Translations under genes and position numbers: made by a program
In this document: positions 1 through 8,066 of the stretch, piece by piece
Numbering within the stretch: position 1 is the first letter of the stretch
Layout: every line of letters starts with the position of its first letter
Source of the DNA: Planctomycetota bacterium
GTDB taxonomy: Bacteria > Planctomycetota > Phycisphaerae > Phycisphaerales > UBA1924
Assembly: GCA_018242605.1 (NCBI GenBank)
Contig: JAFEBP010000005.1
Location: 582,861-646,860, forward strand
Direction of reading: 5' to 3'
DNA: 64,000 nucleotides
The notes under the pieces: model-generated
Databases searched by the model: none
Seen by the model: only the letters and a program-made list of their open reading frames with translations
Told to the model about the DNA's origin: nothing

Positions 1-346
1 TGGGAAGATTCTCGATAGGCGTCAGGGTGGGCCCGGCGCGGAAGAGCATCTGAGATGCCTCGTCGGTCCGCATTTTGCGGGTGCCGGCGTGGATCGTCTG
101 TCGCGTGAAAAACTCCTCGACGATCGCCGCGTGCTGGATGAGCGTCTGGGCCTTGTTCTCGCCGAAGTCGCGGTGTCCCAGGTGGAGCAGCGTGCGGATC
201 TGCTCGGGGTCGGCCGTTTTGGTCACCGCGACGAGGATGATCTCGCTGGAGGAGCGTCCCGACCGCTGCGCCGCGCGCGTGATCCGGGCGCATACGTCGG
301 TGTAACGTGATTGCAGCGTCTCGGCGTGTGCCATGGTCGTAGCCAT
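1..346 (-). CDS. yggS: YggS-type pyridoxal-phosphate homeostasis protein, N-terminal part
   Basis: The reading frame opens at the ATG whose complement is at 344-346 and runs off the left edge after about 115 codons, so only the N-terminal part is present. Residues near 39-43 read VAVTK, the strand carrying the PLP-binding lysine (K43) in the YggS/PROSC fold type III family. HRDFGENKAQ follows about 20 residues later and matches the family's FGEN motif. YggS proteins bind PLP without known catalysis and help keep vitamin B6 and amino-acid pools in balance in the cytoplasm. It is divergent from the peroxiredoxin gene to its right. The rest of the gene lies outside the window, so an intact C-terminus cannot be judged. 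Confidence 0.85.
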   Translation of the reverse strand, partial: MATTMAHAETLQSRYTDVCARITRAAQRSGRSSSEIILVAVTKTADPEQIRTLLHLGHRDFGENKAQTLIQHAAIVEEFFTRQTIHAGTRKMRTDEASQMLFRAGPTLTPIENLP

Positions 347-519
347 CCGGTGGCTCCTTTGGGTGTCGATTCCGGTGCGTCCGTGCGATGGGCTCGCGTC
401 CGAAAGGATACGTACACTCGGGCGGTCGGGATCGACCCAGCCGCTGCATTGTTCCCCCCAAGAGGGGCAGCCGTCCGACCCCCACCACCATTTCCCCTGT
501 TTCAACCCGGAATCGACCC

Positions 520-1005
520 ATGGCCAACGAACACCTCCAGCCCCGCTCCTCTCCCATCGCTGTCGGCGAATCAGCCCCGGATTTCACGCTCACCGACCAG
601 AACAAGGGTGAGTGGAGCCTCGCCGAGCACGTCAAGAAGGGTGACGTCGTCCTGTGCTTCTACCCCCTTGCTTTTACTAGCGTCTGCTCCACTGAAATGC
701 GGTGCGTCAGCGACGATTTCTCCAAATGGAGCGGCAAGGGTTCCACCGTCGTCGGAGTATCCTGCGATTCCTTCGCCGCGAACAAGGCCTGGGCTGAGAA
801 GGAGGGATACAAGCACACCCTGCTCTCCGACATCCACCGCTCGGTCTGCAAGGCCTATGGGCTGTACTGGCCCGAGCTCAACGTCGCGAACCGCGGCACG
901 GTGGTCATCGGCAAGGACGCCTCGGGCAAGGGCAAGGTGAAGTTCGTCCAAGCCCGTCAACCCGGCAACGCCATGAAGTGGGAAGACGTGCTCGCGATGG
1001 TGTGA
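520..1005 (+). CDS. Peroxiredoxin of the AhpC/TSA superfamily (AhpE/PrxQ-like)
   Basis: The protein has 161 residues, a usual size for a short peroxiredoxin, and reduces peroxides in the cytoplasm with a reactive cysteine. APDFTLTDQ (residues 19-27) is the normal family opening. The active site reads FYPLAFTSVCSTE, giving the PxxxTxxC motif with P49, T53 and peroxidatic C56. A second cysteine, C62, sits six residues later, a CX5C spacing rather than the CX4C of PrxQ/BCP, so whether it resolves the disulfide is open. The start at 520 removes a proline/arginine-rich stretch that an upstream in-frame ATG at 388 would add. A strong terminator follows 29 bp after the stop, so it is probably transcribed alone or ends its unit. 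Confidence 0.9.
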   Translation: MANEHLQPRSSPIAVGESAPDFTLTDQNKGEWSLAEHVKKGDVVLCFYPLAFTSVCSTEMRCVSDDFSKWSGKGSTVVGVSCDSFAANKAWAEKEGYKHTLLSDIHRSVCKAYGLYWPELNVANRGTVVIGKDASGKGKVKFVQARQPGNAMKWEDVLAMV

Positions 1006-1034
1006 GGTGTAACTCCAACGAACGCGCATGCGTA

Positions 1035-1064
1035 TCGGCGCTGAAGGTCAGCGCCGATTTTTTT
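1035..1064 (+). terminator. Intrinsic terminator after the peroxiredoxin gene
   Basis: A perfect 10-bp inverted repeat, TCGGCGCTGA (1035-1044) and its complement (1048-1057), has a 3-nt loop and is followed directly by seven T residues (1058-1064). This is a textbook Rho-independent terminator and separates the peroxiredoxin gene from the Gfo/Idh operon. Confidence 0.92.
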
Positions 1065-1163
1065 GTAAAATGCTCTTCCCATTCGACGCGATCTCTGCTA
1101 ATCTGTCTGAAACTGTTTCACCCTATCCACCCCAGCACTCCCAGAAACGCACAGGGATTCATC

Positions 1164-2486
1164 ATGCCGCACCCCCACTCCAGTGAAGGTCAGTCACGCC
1201 GCTCGTTCCTCGCGCAGACCGCTGCGATCGCCGGGGCCGCGGCGATGTTGGGATCGGTCCCGGCTCGCGCGTCGCAACCTGCTGCCCCTGGCAAGGCCAA
1301 GGCACGCACCCCGTTGAAGGATGGCGAGACGATCCGCATGGGCATCATCGGCCCGGGCGGCATGGGCACGGGGCATGCGCACGCCTTCTGCAACTTCGCG
1401 GAGAAGGGCAAGGAAAAGGTCGAGATCGTCGCGTTGGCCGACGTCTGCACCCTGCGTTGGAAGGACGCCAAGGCCAAGGCCGAGAGCACGTTCAAGAACA
1501 AGGTTGACACCTACCAGGACTACCGCGAACTGCTCAAGCGTGACGACATTCACGCTGTGCTGATCGCCACCCCCGAGCACTGGCACGCCCAGAACGCCAC
1601 CGACGCCATCCTCGCGGGCAAGGACGTGTACCTCGAGAAGCCGATGTGCTACCACGTGGACGAGTCCGTGGCGCTCATGCGGCTGGTGCAGGCCAACCCG
1701 GAGATCGTCTTCCAGGTGGGCACGCAGAAGATGCAGCTCAAGAAGTACCAGGAGGCCAAGAAGCTGGTTGAGTCCGGCGCCATCGGCGTGCCGACGTTCA
1801 GCCAGACCTCTTATTGCCGCAACAGCAAGAACGGCGAATGGCTGTACTACGGCATCGATCCGGCGTGGAAGCCCGGCGAGAACATCGACTGGGACGCCTG
1901 GTGCGGCAACGGGCCCAAGATCCCGTGGAACCCGGAGATCTACGCCCGCTGGCGCCGCTACCGCCAGTGGTCCACGGGCATCGTGGGCGACCTGCTCGTT
2001 CACGAGATCACTCCGCTCATGATGGCGCTCGAAACCGTGGGCTGGCCCAAGCGAGTCACCGCCCGGGGCAGCCACCTGGTCGACAAGAAGATGGAAAACC
2101 ACGATCAGGTCAACATCATCGTGGAGTTCGAGAGCGGCCACATCATGACCGTCGCGGGCAGCACCTGCAACGACACAGGTGTTGAGACGCTCATCCGCGG
2201 GCACCAGGCCAACCTGTATCTCGCAGACCGCCATTGCACGCTGCGTCCTCAGCAGTTGTTCGCCAATGAAATCGACGAGAAGAAGATCGAGTGCCCCGAC
2301 ATCGGCGATGACCAGGACGCGCACCGTCTCAACTGGCTGCACTGCATCCGCACCCGTGAGAAGCCGCTGGCCGGTGTGGAGTTGGGCACCAAGGTCATGC
2401 TTGTTGTGGACCTGGCGACCAAGTCGATGTGGGACAACTGCACGTTTGAGTTCGACAAGTCGACCATGACCGCCAAGAAGGTCTGA
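1164..2486 (+). CDS. Tat-exported Gfo/Idh/MocA family oxidoreductase
   Basis: A 440-residue protein with a twin-arginine signal peptide: SRRSFLAQ at residues 11-18, then an Ala-rich hydrophobic stretch and a likely cut near residue 37. After it comes a Rossmann fold with the glycine loop IIGPGGMGTG (61-70) and the family EKP motif (E158-K159-P160) with the catalytic-type lysine. Such enzymes oxidise or rearrange sugars with tightly bound NAD(P); many planctomycete members are exported. The start at 1164 was chosen because it places the Tat motif near the N-terminus; an upstream in-frame ATG at 978 would overlap the previous gene. It is first in a closely spaced run (23 bp to ApbE). The substrate cannot be read from the sequence. 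Confidence 0.9.
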   Translation: MPHPHSSEGQSRRSFLAQTAAIAGAAAMLGSVPARASQPAAPGKAKARTPLKDGETIRMGIIGPGGMGTGHAHAFCNFAEKGKEKVEIVALADVCTLRWKDAKAKAESTFKNKVDTYQDYRELLKRDDIHAVLIATPEHWHAQNATDAILAGKDVYLEKPMCYHVDESVALMRLVQANPEIVFQVGTQKMQLKKYQEAKKLVESGAIGVPTFSQTSYCRNSKNGEWLYYGIDPAWKPGENIDWDAWCGNGPKIPWNPEIYARWRRYRQWSTGIVGDLLVHEITPLMMALETVGWPKRVTARGSHLVDKKMENHDQVNIIVEFESGHIMTVAGSTCNDTGVETLIRGHQANLYLADRHCTLRPQQLFANEIDEKKIECPDIGDDQDAHRLNWLHCIRTREKPLAGVELGTKVMLVVDLATKSMWDNCTFEFDKSTMTAKKV

Positions 2487-2509
2487 ACACCTCCACCTAC
2501 GACACCGCC

Positions 2510-3457
2510 ATGATCGTCAGACTCGCCACCGACGCCATGCGGACGCGTTTTGAGTTCGCTCTGTGTGGCGAGCATGAAGCCGCCCTGCGAGCGGCCGGTG
2601 AAGCTGCGCTCGCGGAGATCGAGGCCGCCGAGCAACGCCTGAGCGCGTTCATGCCCGGGAGCCTCGTCTCATTGATCAACCGCGAGGCCCATGCACGCCC
2701 GATCTCGCTGGATGCCGACACGTTCGACCTGCTCAGCCTCGCGGAGCGCGTCTGGCGGATCACCAGGGGCGCGTTCGACATCACCATCGGCCCGCTGATG
2801 CGGGCGTGGGGATTCAGGGATCAGCCCGTTGACGCCGCGGCGCTTGCGCGGGCTGAATGGGGCTTCTCACACGTGCAACTGGATCCGATCGCGAGAACGA
2901 TTGCGTTCACGCGGTCGGGAGTGAGCATTGATCTGGGCGCAATCGGCAAGGGTCATGCGCTGGATCTTGCCGGCCGCGTGCTTCGGGAAGCCGGCGTTAC
3001 CCGCGGGCTTCTTCACGCGGGCACCAGTTCGGTGCTGGCGTTGGGGACTCCGATCGGCGAGCCGGGTTGGCGTGTGGCGGTGGCCGTGGGCCGGGAAGGG
3101 GAGGCATCTCCCGTGGTCACCCTGTCAACCGGCGCGGCTCTGGGGGTCTCGGCCCCGCGAGGCCGAACCACCACGCACGAAGGCCGCGTCATCGGGCATA
3201 TTCTCGACCCCCGAACTGGGACTCCGACGATCGCCGCGAACACCGCCGCGGCGATCATTTCTTGCGTGCCTGACGCCGCTGCCGCGGCTGACGCGTGGTC
3301 TACCGCCCTGCTCGTGCTGGGAGAACATCCACTCGAAGCTCCCGACGAACTCACGAGCATGCTCGACGATGGCCCGGGTCGATCGCCGCGATGGCGGAGA
3401 CAGGCCAACACTCTGAACGCCACCACCCCACCCTTCGCAACTGCTGGAGCACACTGA
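2510..3457 (+). CDS. apbE: FAD:protein FMN transferase (ApbE family)
   Basis: A 315-residue ApbE-type protein. It begins with the family's MRTRFEF strand (normally MGTxFE), then has GAFDITIGPL (88-97), the DLGAIGKG motif (141-148) and HILDPRTG near residue 250, all hallmarks of the Mg-dependent enzyme that moves FMN from FAD onto Thr/Ser of target proteins such as NqrC and RnfG. Unlike classical ApbE lipoproteins, it has no signal peptide or lipobox: the core starts at residue 1. No partner with the D-x-x-[ST]-G-A-T flavinylation motif was noticed in this window. It lies 23 bp after one Gfo/Idh gene and 3 bp before another, so co-transcription is very likely. Confidence 0.9.
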   Translation: MIVRLATDAMRTRFEFALCGEHEAALRAAGEAALAEIEAAEQRLSAFMPGSLVSLINREAHARPISLDADTFDLLSLAERVWRITRGAFDITIGPLMRAWGFRDQPVDAAALARAEWGFSHVQLDPIARTIAFTRSGVSIDLGAIGKGHALDLAGRVLREAGVTRGLLHAGTSSVLALGTPIGEPGWRVAVAVGREGEASPVVTLSTGAALGVSAPRGRTTTHEGRVIGHILDPRTGTPTIAANTAAAIISCVPDAAAAADAWSTALLVLGEHPLEAPDELTSMLDDGPGRSPRWRRQANTLNATTPPFATAGAH

Positions 3458-3460
3458 ATC

Positions 3461-4696
3461 ATGGAAATGGACCGCCGCACGTTCTTGCTTTCCGCCTCGG
3501 GCAGTCTTGCCGCGGTCGCGGTGTTGCCGGAGCTTGGTTTCGCAACGCCCGCGCCGCGTTTGGCGGACCCGATCGAACTCGCGGTGATCGGCGCGGGGCG
3601 GCATGGCCGCGCGCTGCTGGACGAACTCCAGAAGATTGAGGCGTTCAAGATCGTCGCGGTCTGCGACACCGACCCGGCCCGACTCGGCGGGGCGCAGCGA
3701 CGCGCGGCGGGCGCCGAGGGCTTTGCGACGCACAAGGAACTGCTCGACAAGGCCAAATCGGTGAAGGCCGTGATCATCGCGACACCGACGCACCTGCACA
3801 AGGACATCGCCCTGGACTGCATCAGCGCGGGCAAGCATGTCTTCTGCGAGGCCCCGATCGCGCACACCATTGAGGATGCCAAGGCCATCGCCAAGGCCGC
3901 GGCGAAGGCTTCCACGCTGTTCCAGAGCGGGCTGTACGCCCGGTCCAACCCGGTATACAAACTCGCCCGCAGCTTCTTCCGGTCCGATTCCGTGCGTGAC
4001 CTGATCACGCTGAGGGCCCAGAACTTCAAGAAGCAGACCTGGCGGTACCCGGGCTCGGAAGCGACGAAAGAGAAGGACGCCAACTGGCGCCTGGACCCGG
4101 CCGTTTCCATTGGCCTTGCGGGCGAGTTGGGGACGCACCAGTTCGACGTGTTCAACTACTACCTGGGCAAGTACCCCGAGGCGATCTGGGGCACCGGCTC
4201 GATCCGCGTGCTGAACGACGGGCGAGAAGTCGCCGACACGATCCACTGCGACGTGCACTATCCGGACAAAGCCATCCTGACCTACGCCGCGACGCTGTGC
4301 AACTCGTACGACGGTCGCTATGAAGTCCTCTACGGCAGCAACGCGGCGATCAAGCTCGCGTGGACGCACGGCTGGATGTTCAAGGAATCCGACGCGCCGA
4401 CGCAGGGCTGGGAGGTCTACGCCAACCGCCAGCAGTTCCACAACGACGAGGGCATCACGCTCATTGCTGACGCGACCAAGCTCGCCAGCCAAGGCAAGCT
4501 CAAGGACGGCGTCGGTCTGCCATATACGCCGCAGTATTACGCCCTGGTGGATTTCGCCGCGAGCATCGCGGACAGCAAGCCCGCCGCGAGCACGGCGGAC
4601 GACGGCGCCAAGGCGACGATCATGGGCATCCTCGCCAACCAAGCCGTGGTCGGCAAGAAGGACGTCCGCATCACCGAAGACCTGCTCAAGATCTGA
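3461..4696 (+). CDS. Tat-exported Gfo/Idh/MocA family protein with altered EKP motif
   Basis: A 411-residue protein with a twin-arginine signal (DRRTFLLS at residues 4-11, hydrophobic stretch to about 29), followed by a Rossmann fold with the loop VIGAGRHGRA (42-51). Where the family normally has EKP, this protein reads EAP (E130-A131-P132), so the usual active-site lysine is missing. The rest of the fold, including the NAD loop and the conserved HLHKDIA helix, looks intact. It starts 3 bp after apbE and is followed at 32 bp by a membrane haem protein, so it sits mid-operon. It may be a binding or structural homologue of the gene at 1164, or use a different catalytic base. Confidence 0.88.
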   Translation: MEMDRRTFLLSASGSLAAVAVLPELGFATPAPRLADPIELAVIGAGRHGRALLDELQKIEAFKIVAVCDTDPARLGGAQRRAAGAEGFATHKELLDKAKSVKAVIIATPTHLHKDIALDCISAGKHVFCEAPIAHTIEDAKAIAKAAAKASTLFQSGLYARSNPVYKLARSFFRSDSVRDLITLRAQNFKKQTWRYPGSEATKEKDANWRLDPAVSIGLAGELGTHQFDVFNYYLGKYPEAIWGTGSIRVLNDGREVADTIHCDVHYPDKAILTYAATLCNSYDGRYEVLYGSNAAIKLAWTHGWMFKESDAPTQGWEVYANRQQFHNDEGITLIADATKLASQGKLKDGVGLPYTPQYYALVDFAASIADSKPAASTADDGAKATIMGILANQAVVGKKDVRITEDLLKI

Positions 4697-4728
4697 CCGC
4701 GCCCCACCGCGCACCGGAGACCACCACC

Positions 4729-5484
4729 GTGAGCCAACCCCCGTTTCATCTGCGATCGCTCAACGCGGGCGTTCGCCTCGGCCTGACATTTCTCTGTTTC
4801 GTTATCCTCGGCGGGTACGCGGCCTCGCTGCGGCACCTGTACCTGCATGACAACAAGCGAGACGAACGCCCGGGCCTCACCGTTGATGACGTGAAGGGCG
4901 TGTACCACGGCATCCGCAGCAAGTCGCCCATCCTTGCCGCCCTCGAACGCGGCCACCCCGAGTCTCTCAAGCAGCCCGAGCGAGACGGGCTCATCAAGTG
5001 GCTCACGGGCAAGGACGTGACCAAGGTGTTCGATGACATTGACTTGGGAGACAAAGCTCCGGAAGCGATCATCGCGGCCAACTGTCGATCCTGCCACGCC
5101 AAGACGGCCAAGGACCCGATTGGACGCACCGTTCCCCTGGAGACGCCCGACGAGGTGTTCAAACTCGCCGCGTCGCGGGATATCAGTCCAAACTCCGTCG
5201 AGATCGTCACGGCTTCCACGCACGTGCATGCTCTGAGCCTGGGGTCGCTGGGAGCCCTTTTGGTGCTCATGGCCGCGTGTACCCGGTGGCCTCGCATGCT
5301 GACCGGTCTGCTCGCCACCGCCTGCGGCGCGGGACTTCTCGCGGATATCGGGGGCTGGTGGCTCACCCGCCACCATGCGGATTTCGCGTACATGGTCATC
5401 GCCGGGGGCGGGGCGTTCGCCGGCTCGTCGGTGATTCTGCTGCTCCTGATCCTGGCCGATCTGTGGCTCCCCAAACGCGACTGA
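4729..5484 (+). CDS. Membrane protein with one periplasmic c-type haem site
   Basis: A 251-residue protein with a GTG start at 4729. One membrane helix (about residues 13-33) is followed by a periplasmic segment of about 130 residues containing a single CXXCH site (C119, C122, H123), then three further hydrophobic helices between about 168 and the C-terminus. The layout suggests a membrane-anchored monohaem cytochrome. No specific family was recognised. Its position between the Gfo/Idh-ApbE genes and the NuoG-like gene suggests it carries electrons for exported oxidoreductases, but this is inference. An ATG start is not available near this position. Confidence 0.75.
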   Translation: MSQPPFHLRSLNAGVRLGLTFLCFVILGGYAASLRHLYLHDNKRDERPGLTVDDVKGVYHGIRSKSPILAALERGHPESLKQPERDGLIKWLTGKDVTKVFDDIDLGDKAPEAIIAANCRSCHAKTAKDPIGRTVPLETPDEVFKLAASRDISPNSVEIVTASTHVHALSLGSLGALLVLMAACTRWPRMLTGLLATACGAGLLADIGGWWLTRHHADFAYMVIAGGGAFAGSSVILLLLILADLWLPKRD

Positions 5485-5538
5485 AACCGTCTGCGTTGGA
5501 CGCCGAAACCCCGCCTTCCCGCCCTACACTCCGCCCTC

Positions 5539-7308
5539 ATGCCCAAGATCACGATCAACAACCGAACAATCGAGTTCACCCCGGGCCAGACGATCCTCCA
5601 GATCGCCAACGCAAACGGCATTGAGATTCCCCAATACTGCTATCACGAAGGCCTCTCCATCGTCGCCTCGTGCCGCATCTGCCTGGTGGAGTGCCAGACT
5701 CCCAACCCCAAGACCGGCCAGTTGGAGCCGTTCATGGGAGGCAAGCTTGTTCCCTCTTGCCAGCAGACCGCGATGGACGGGATGGTCGTCCTCGCTGACA
5801 GCCCAAAGACCGTGGCCAACCAGAAGGCGGTCATGGAGTACCTGCTGATCAACCACCCGCTGGATTGTCCGGTGTGCGATCAGTCCGGCGAGTGTTTCCT
5901 GCAGGACTATTCATTCCAGTACGGGCGCGGCGTCTCCCGCTTCGAGGAGACCAAGGTCAAGAACCCGAAGAAGGATGTTGGCCCCCACGTTCTGCTCTAC
6001 TCCGATCGGTGCATCATGTGCACCCGGTGCGTGCGTTTCACGCGTGAGATCAGCGGCACTTCGGAGCTCATGGTGCAGGGCCGCGGCAACAAGGAAGAGA
6101 TCGACGTCTTCCCCGGCGTGCCGCTGGCCAACGAACTGTCGGCGAACGTGATCGATTTATGCCCCGTGGGTGCGCTGCTGGACAAGGACTTCCTGTTCTC
6201 GCAGCGTGTGTGGTTCCTCAAGGAAACGCCGGCAATTGATCCGCTGACCGCCAGCGGCGACAACATCTACATCCACCACAACGAAGGTCGCGTGTACCGC
6301 ATCAAGCCGCGCGATAACCCGGCGATCAACAAATTCTGGATCACCGACGAGGTTCGGTACGGGTGCAAGTTCGTGCACTCGGAGAATCGCCTGCGTTCCC
6401 CGCTCCGCAAGCAGCACGGGGCGACGGTCGAGTGTGATTACACCAAGGCGTACGACGACCTGATCAAGGGCGTGAAGAGCGCGACAACCGCGGGCAAGCA
6501 TCTGGCCATCATGGTGAGCCCGTTCCTCACCTGCGAGGAAGCCTTCGTGCTGGGCAATCTGGCCAAACGGCTGGACGCGAACGCGGTCTTCGGCGTGGGC
6601 CCGGTGCCGATTGTCGGCCAGGACAAGATCTTCCCGATCGGCGCGAAAGAGACCGACAAGAACGCGTTCAAGATGTACGCGGAGAAGGCGCCCAACGCCC
6701 GTGGCGTCCGCCGCGTGCTCGCGGCGATCGCGGGCGAGGGCAATGTCCTCAACTACGACCAGTTCCTCAAGCGCCTTGGCCTTGGATCGGGCGCCAGCAA
6801 CGTGGGCGCGGTGATCATTACCGGCAACTCCCCCACCGGTGCCCTGGGGGGCGACCTTGTGACGGCGGTCTCCGGCAAGTTTGTTGCCCTGATCGACACG
6901 CTGCAGGGCCCGCTGACCGATCGGGCCGAGGTTGTTCTTCCGGGAGCGACGTTCGCAGAGAAGTCTGGCACCTACGAGAACGCCAAGGGCGTGCTGCAGG
7001 CCTTTGAGCAGGCCATCCCGGTGATCGAGATGGCCAAGAGCGAGGGCCAGATCGCCCTTGACTTGTTCGCGGTTCTCGCGGGCAAGGCCGCGCCGATCGA
7101 CAAGGAAATCCCGGTCGTCATCGAGACCACACGCGGACAAGTGGCGGCGGGTGCCCAGATTGCTGTTCCCTACGCCGAGGAGTTCACCGCCGAGGGCGTC
7201 CGCACGCAGATGGCCGCGGTTCCCGCGCTGGCGGTCTTCGGCACCGGCGTCTGCCTGCCCCCCGCAACCGCGATGGTTGAAGCGGATATGCAGGTACTGG
7301 AGCTCTGA
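5539..7308 (+). CDS. nuoG: NuoG-like NADH-quinone oxidoreductase subunit G (short form)
   Basis: The 589-residue protein contains three iron-sulfur sites of complex I subunit G. These are a [2Fe-2S] site (C34, C45, C48, C74), a His-ligated [4Fe-4S] site N5 (H106, C110, C113, C119) and a [4Fe-4S] site N4 (C158, C161, C164, C208). A molybdopterin-oxidoreductase-like domain follows from about residue 230. It lacks the extra CxxCxxxC cluster (N7) found in some longer NuoG proteins and is shorter than the usual 680-900 residues. No other nuo gene lies within the window. There is no ribosome-binding site; a TACACT box ends 8 nt before the ATG. The gene is 54 bp after the membrane haem gene. It could serve complex I or a related NAD-linked diaphorase unit. 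Confidence 0.87.
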   Translation: MPKITINNRTIEFTPGQTILQIANANGIEIPQYCYHEGLSIVASCRICLVECQTPNPKTGQLEPFMGGKLVPSCQQTAMDGMVVLADSPKTVANQKAVMEYLLINHPLDCPVCDQSGECFLQDYSFQYGRGVSRFEETKVKNPKKDVGPHVLLYSDRCIMCTRCVRFTREISGTSELMVQGRGNKEEIDVFPGVPLANELSANVIDLCPVGALLDKDFLFSQRVWFLKETPAIDPLTASGDNIYIHHNEGRVYRIKPRDNPAINKFWITDEVRYGCKFVHSENRLRSPLRKQHGATVECDYTKAYDDLIKGVKSATTAGKHLAIMVSPFLTCEEAFVLGNLAKRLDANAVFGVGPVPIVGQDKIFPIGAKETDKNAFKMYAEKAPNARGVRRVLAAIAGEGNVLNYDQFLKRLGLGSGASNVGAVIITGNSPTGALGGDLVTAVSGKFVALIDTLQGPLTDRAEVVLPGATFAEKSGTYENAKGVLQAFEQAIPVIEMAKSEGQIALDLFAVLAGKAAPIDKEIPVVIETTRGQVAAGAQIAVPYAEEFTAEGVRTQMAAVPALAVFGTGVCLPPATAMVEADMQVLEL

Positions 7309-7454
7309 TCGCTGATTTCCGGACAACCGCAGACACTGGATACGGAGAGGTCTCTATCGAGCAGCTGCTTGCTCCATGGTGTTCATTTCGAGCATGACAG
7401 ATAGGTCGTGCCGCCCCCCTAAATCGGCAGCGGCGACACCCTGAGCCCAAAATG

Positions 7455-7483
7455 TTGAACCTGGTGGGAAGGGCTGCTACCCT
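7455..7483 (+). promoter_or_regulatory. Candidate sigma-70 promoter for tRNA-Phe
   Basis: TTGAAC (7455-7460) and TACCCT (7478-7483) are separated by exactly 17 bp and lie 31 bp upstream of the tRNA 5' end. The match is partial (four of six bases in each box), so this is a reasonable but unproven promoter. Confidence 0.5.
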
Positions 7484-7514
7484 ATGGGCCCGTCGGAAAC
7501 GGCGGTGAATGGTC

Positions 7515-7587
7515 GGGTAGGTAGCTCAATTGGTAGAGCACCGCATTGAAAATGCGGGGGTTGCCGGTTCAAGTCCGGCTCTGCCCA
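7515..7587 (+). tRNA. tRNA-Phe (anticodon GAA)
   Basis: The 73-nt cloverleaf can be folded by eye. The acceptor stem GGGTAGG (7515-7521) pairs with 7580-7586, and the D arm is GCTC/GAGC. The anticodon stem CCGCA/TGCGG encloses the loop TTGAAAA with anticodon GAA at 7548-7550. The T arm is GCCGG-TTCAAGT-CCGGC and the discriminator is A7587. CCA is not encoded and must be added after transcription. Confidence 0.96.
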
Positions 7588-7784
7588 TTCTCGCAATACA
7601 AAGGCGAACACGTGGAGAGCGGTGCCGGCACTTTGTGCGGTCCGCTCTTGTCGTTTTTGGCGAATGCAACGCCGGCCTCGCCGAAACTTGCTCGGGGCGA
7701 GAGGGGGTACATCAGGACAAGTATCGCAAACTGTTTAAGCATCACGCGCATCATGCCGATGGTGACCGAACAAGGGTTATCACT

Positions 7785-8030
7785 ATGTTCAACCGAATGA
7801 TTAAGATCAATTCTCCGAACGGCGAGCAGCGATGGATCAATCTCGACCGCGTGACGCGCGTGTCGCTCGCAACCGACGAATCCGGCGATCCGGTGCTTGT
7901 CTTCTGCTTTGACCAGAACGACCAGGTCCGCATCCACGGCACAGACCCTGAGAACCGCGCCCTGATTCACCGAATCGCCACGACTCTCAATGCCGCGGCT
8001 GAAGCGCCCGGTGGCAGGCTCGCCGCATAG
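7785..8030 (+). CDS. Small uncharacterised protein
   Basis: An 81-residue protein starting MFNRMIKINS. It is mainly polar with several short predicted beta strands (RWINLDRVTRVSL, PVLVFCFDQ, DQVRIHG) and an alpha-helical tail, with no signal peptide, membrane helix or recognised motif. The composition and balanced codons look like real coding sequence; the 5' extension to 7530 would run back into the tRNA and was rejected. It lies about 200 bp downstream of tRNA-Phe and converges with the multihaem cytochrome gene, leaving a 36-bp gap. The function is unknown. Confidence 0.6.
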   Translation: MFNRMIKINSPNGEQRWINLDRVTRVSLATDESGDPVLVFCFDQNDQVRIHGTDPENRALIHRIATTLNAAAEAPGGRLAA

Positions 8031-8066
8031 CCCCCACCCGGCACTCCCGGGGAGTGGTTTTCTACC

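Noticed and set aside
1194..2342. 382-codon open frame on the minus strand
   Set aside because: Antisense to the first Gfo/Idh gene; no recognisable domain.
3125..4714. 529-codon open frame on the minus strand
   Set aside because: It lies opposite apbE and the second Gfo/Idh gene, with shadow-like composition and no start signal.
6157..7326. 389-codon open frame on the minus strand
   Set aside because: Antisense to the NuoG-like gene, which has clear iron-sulfur motifs.
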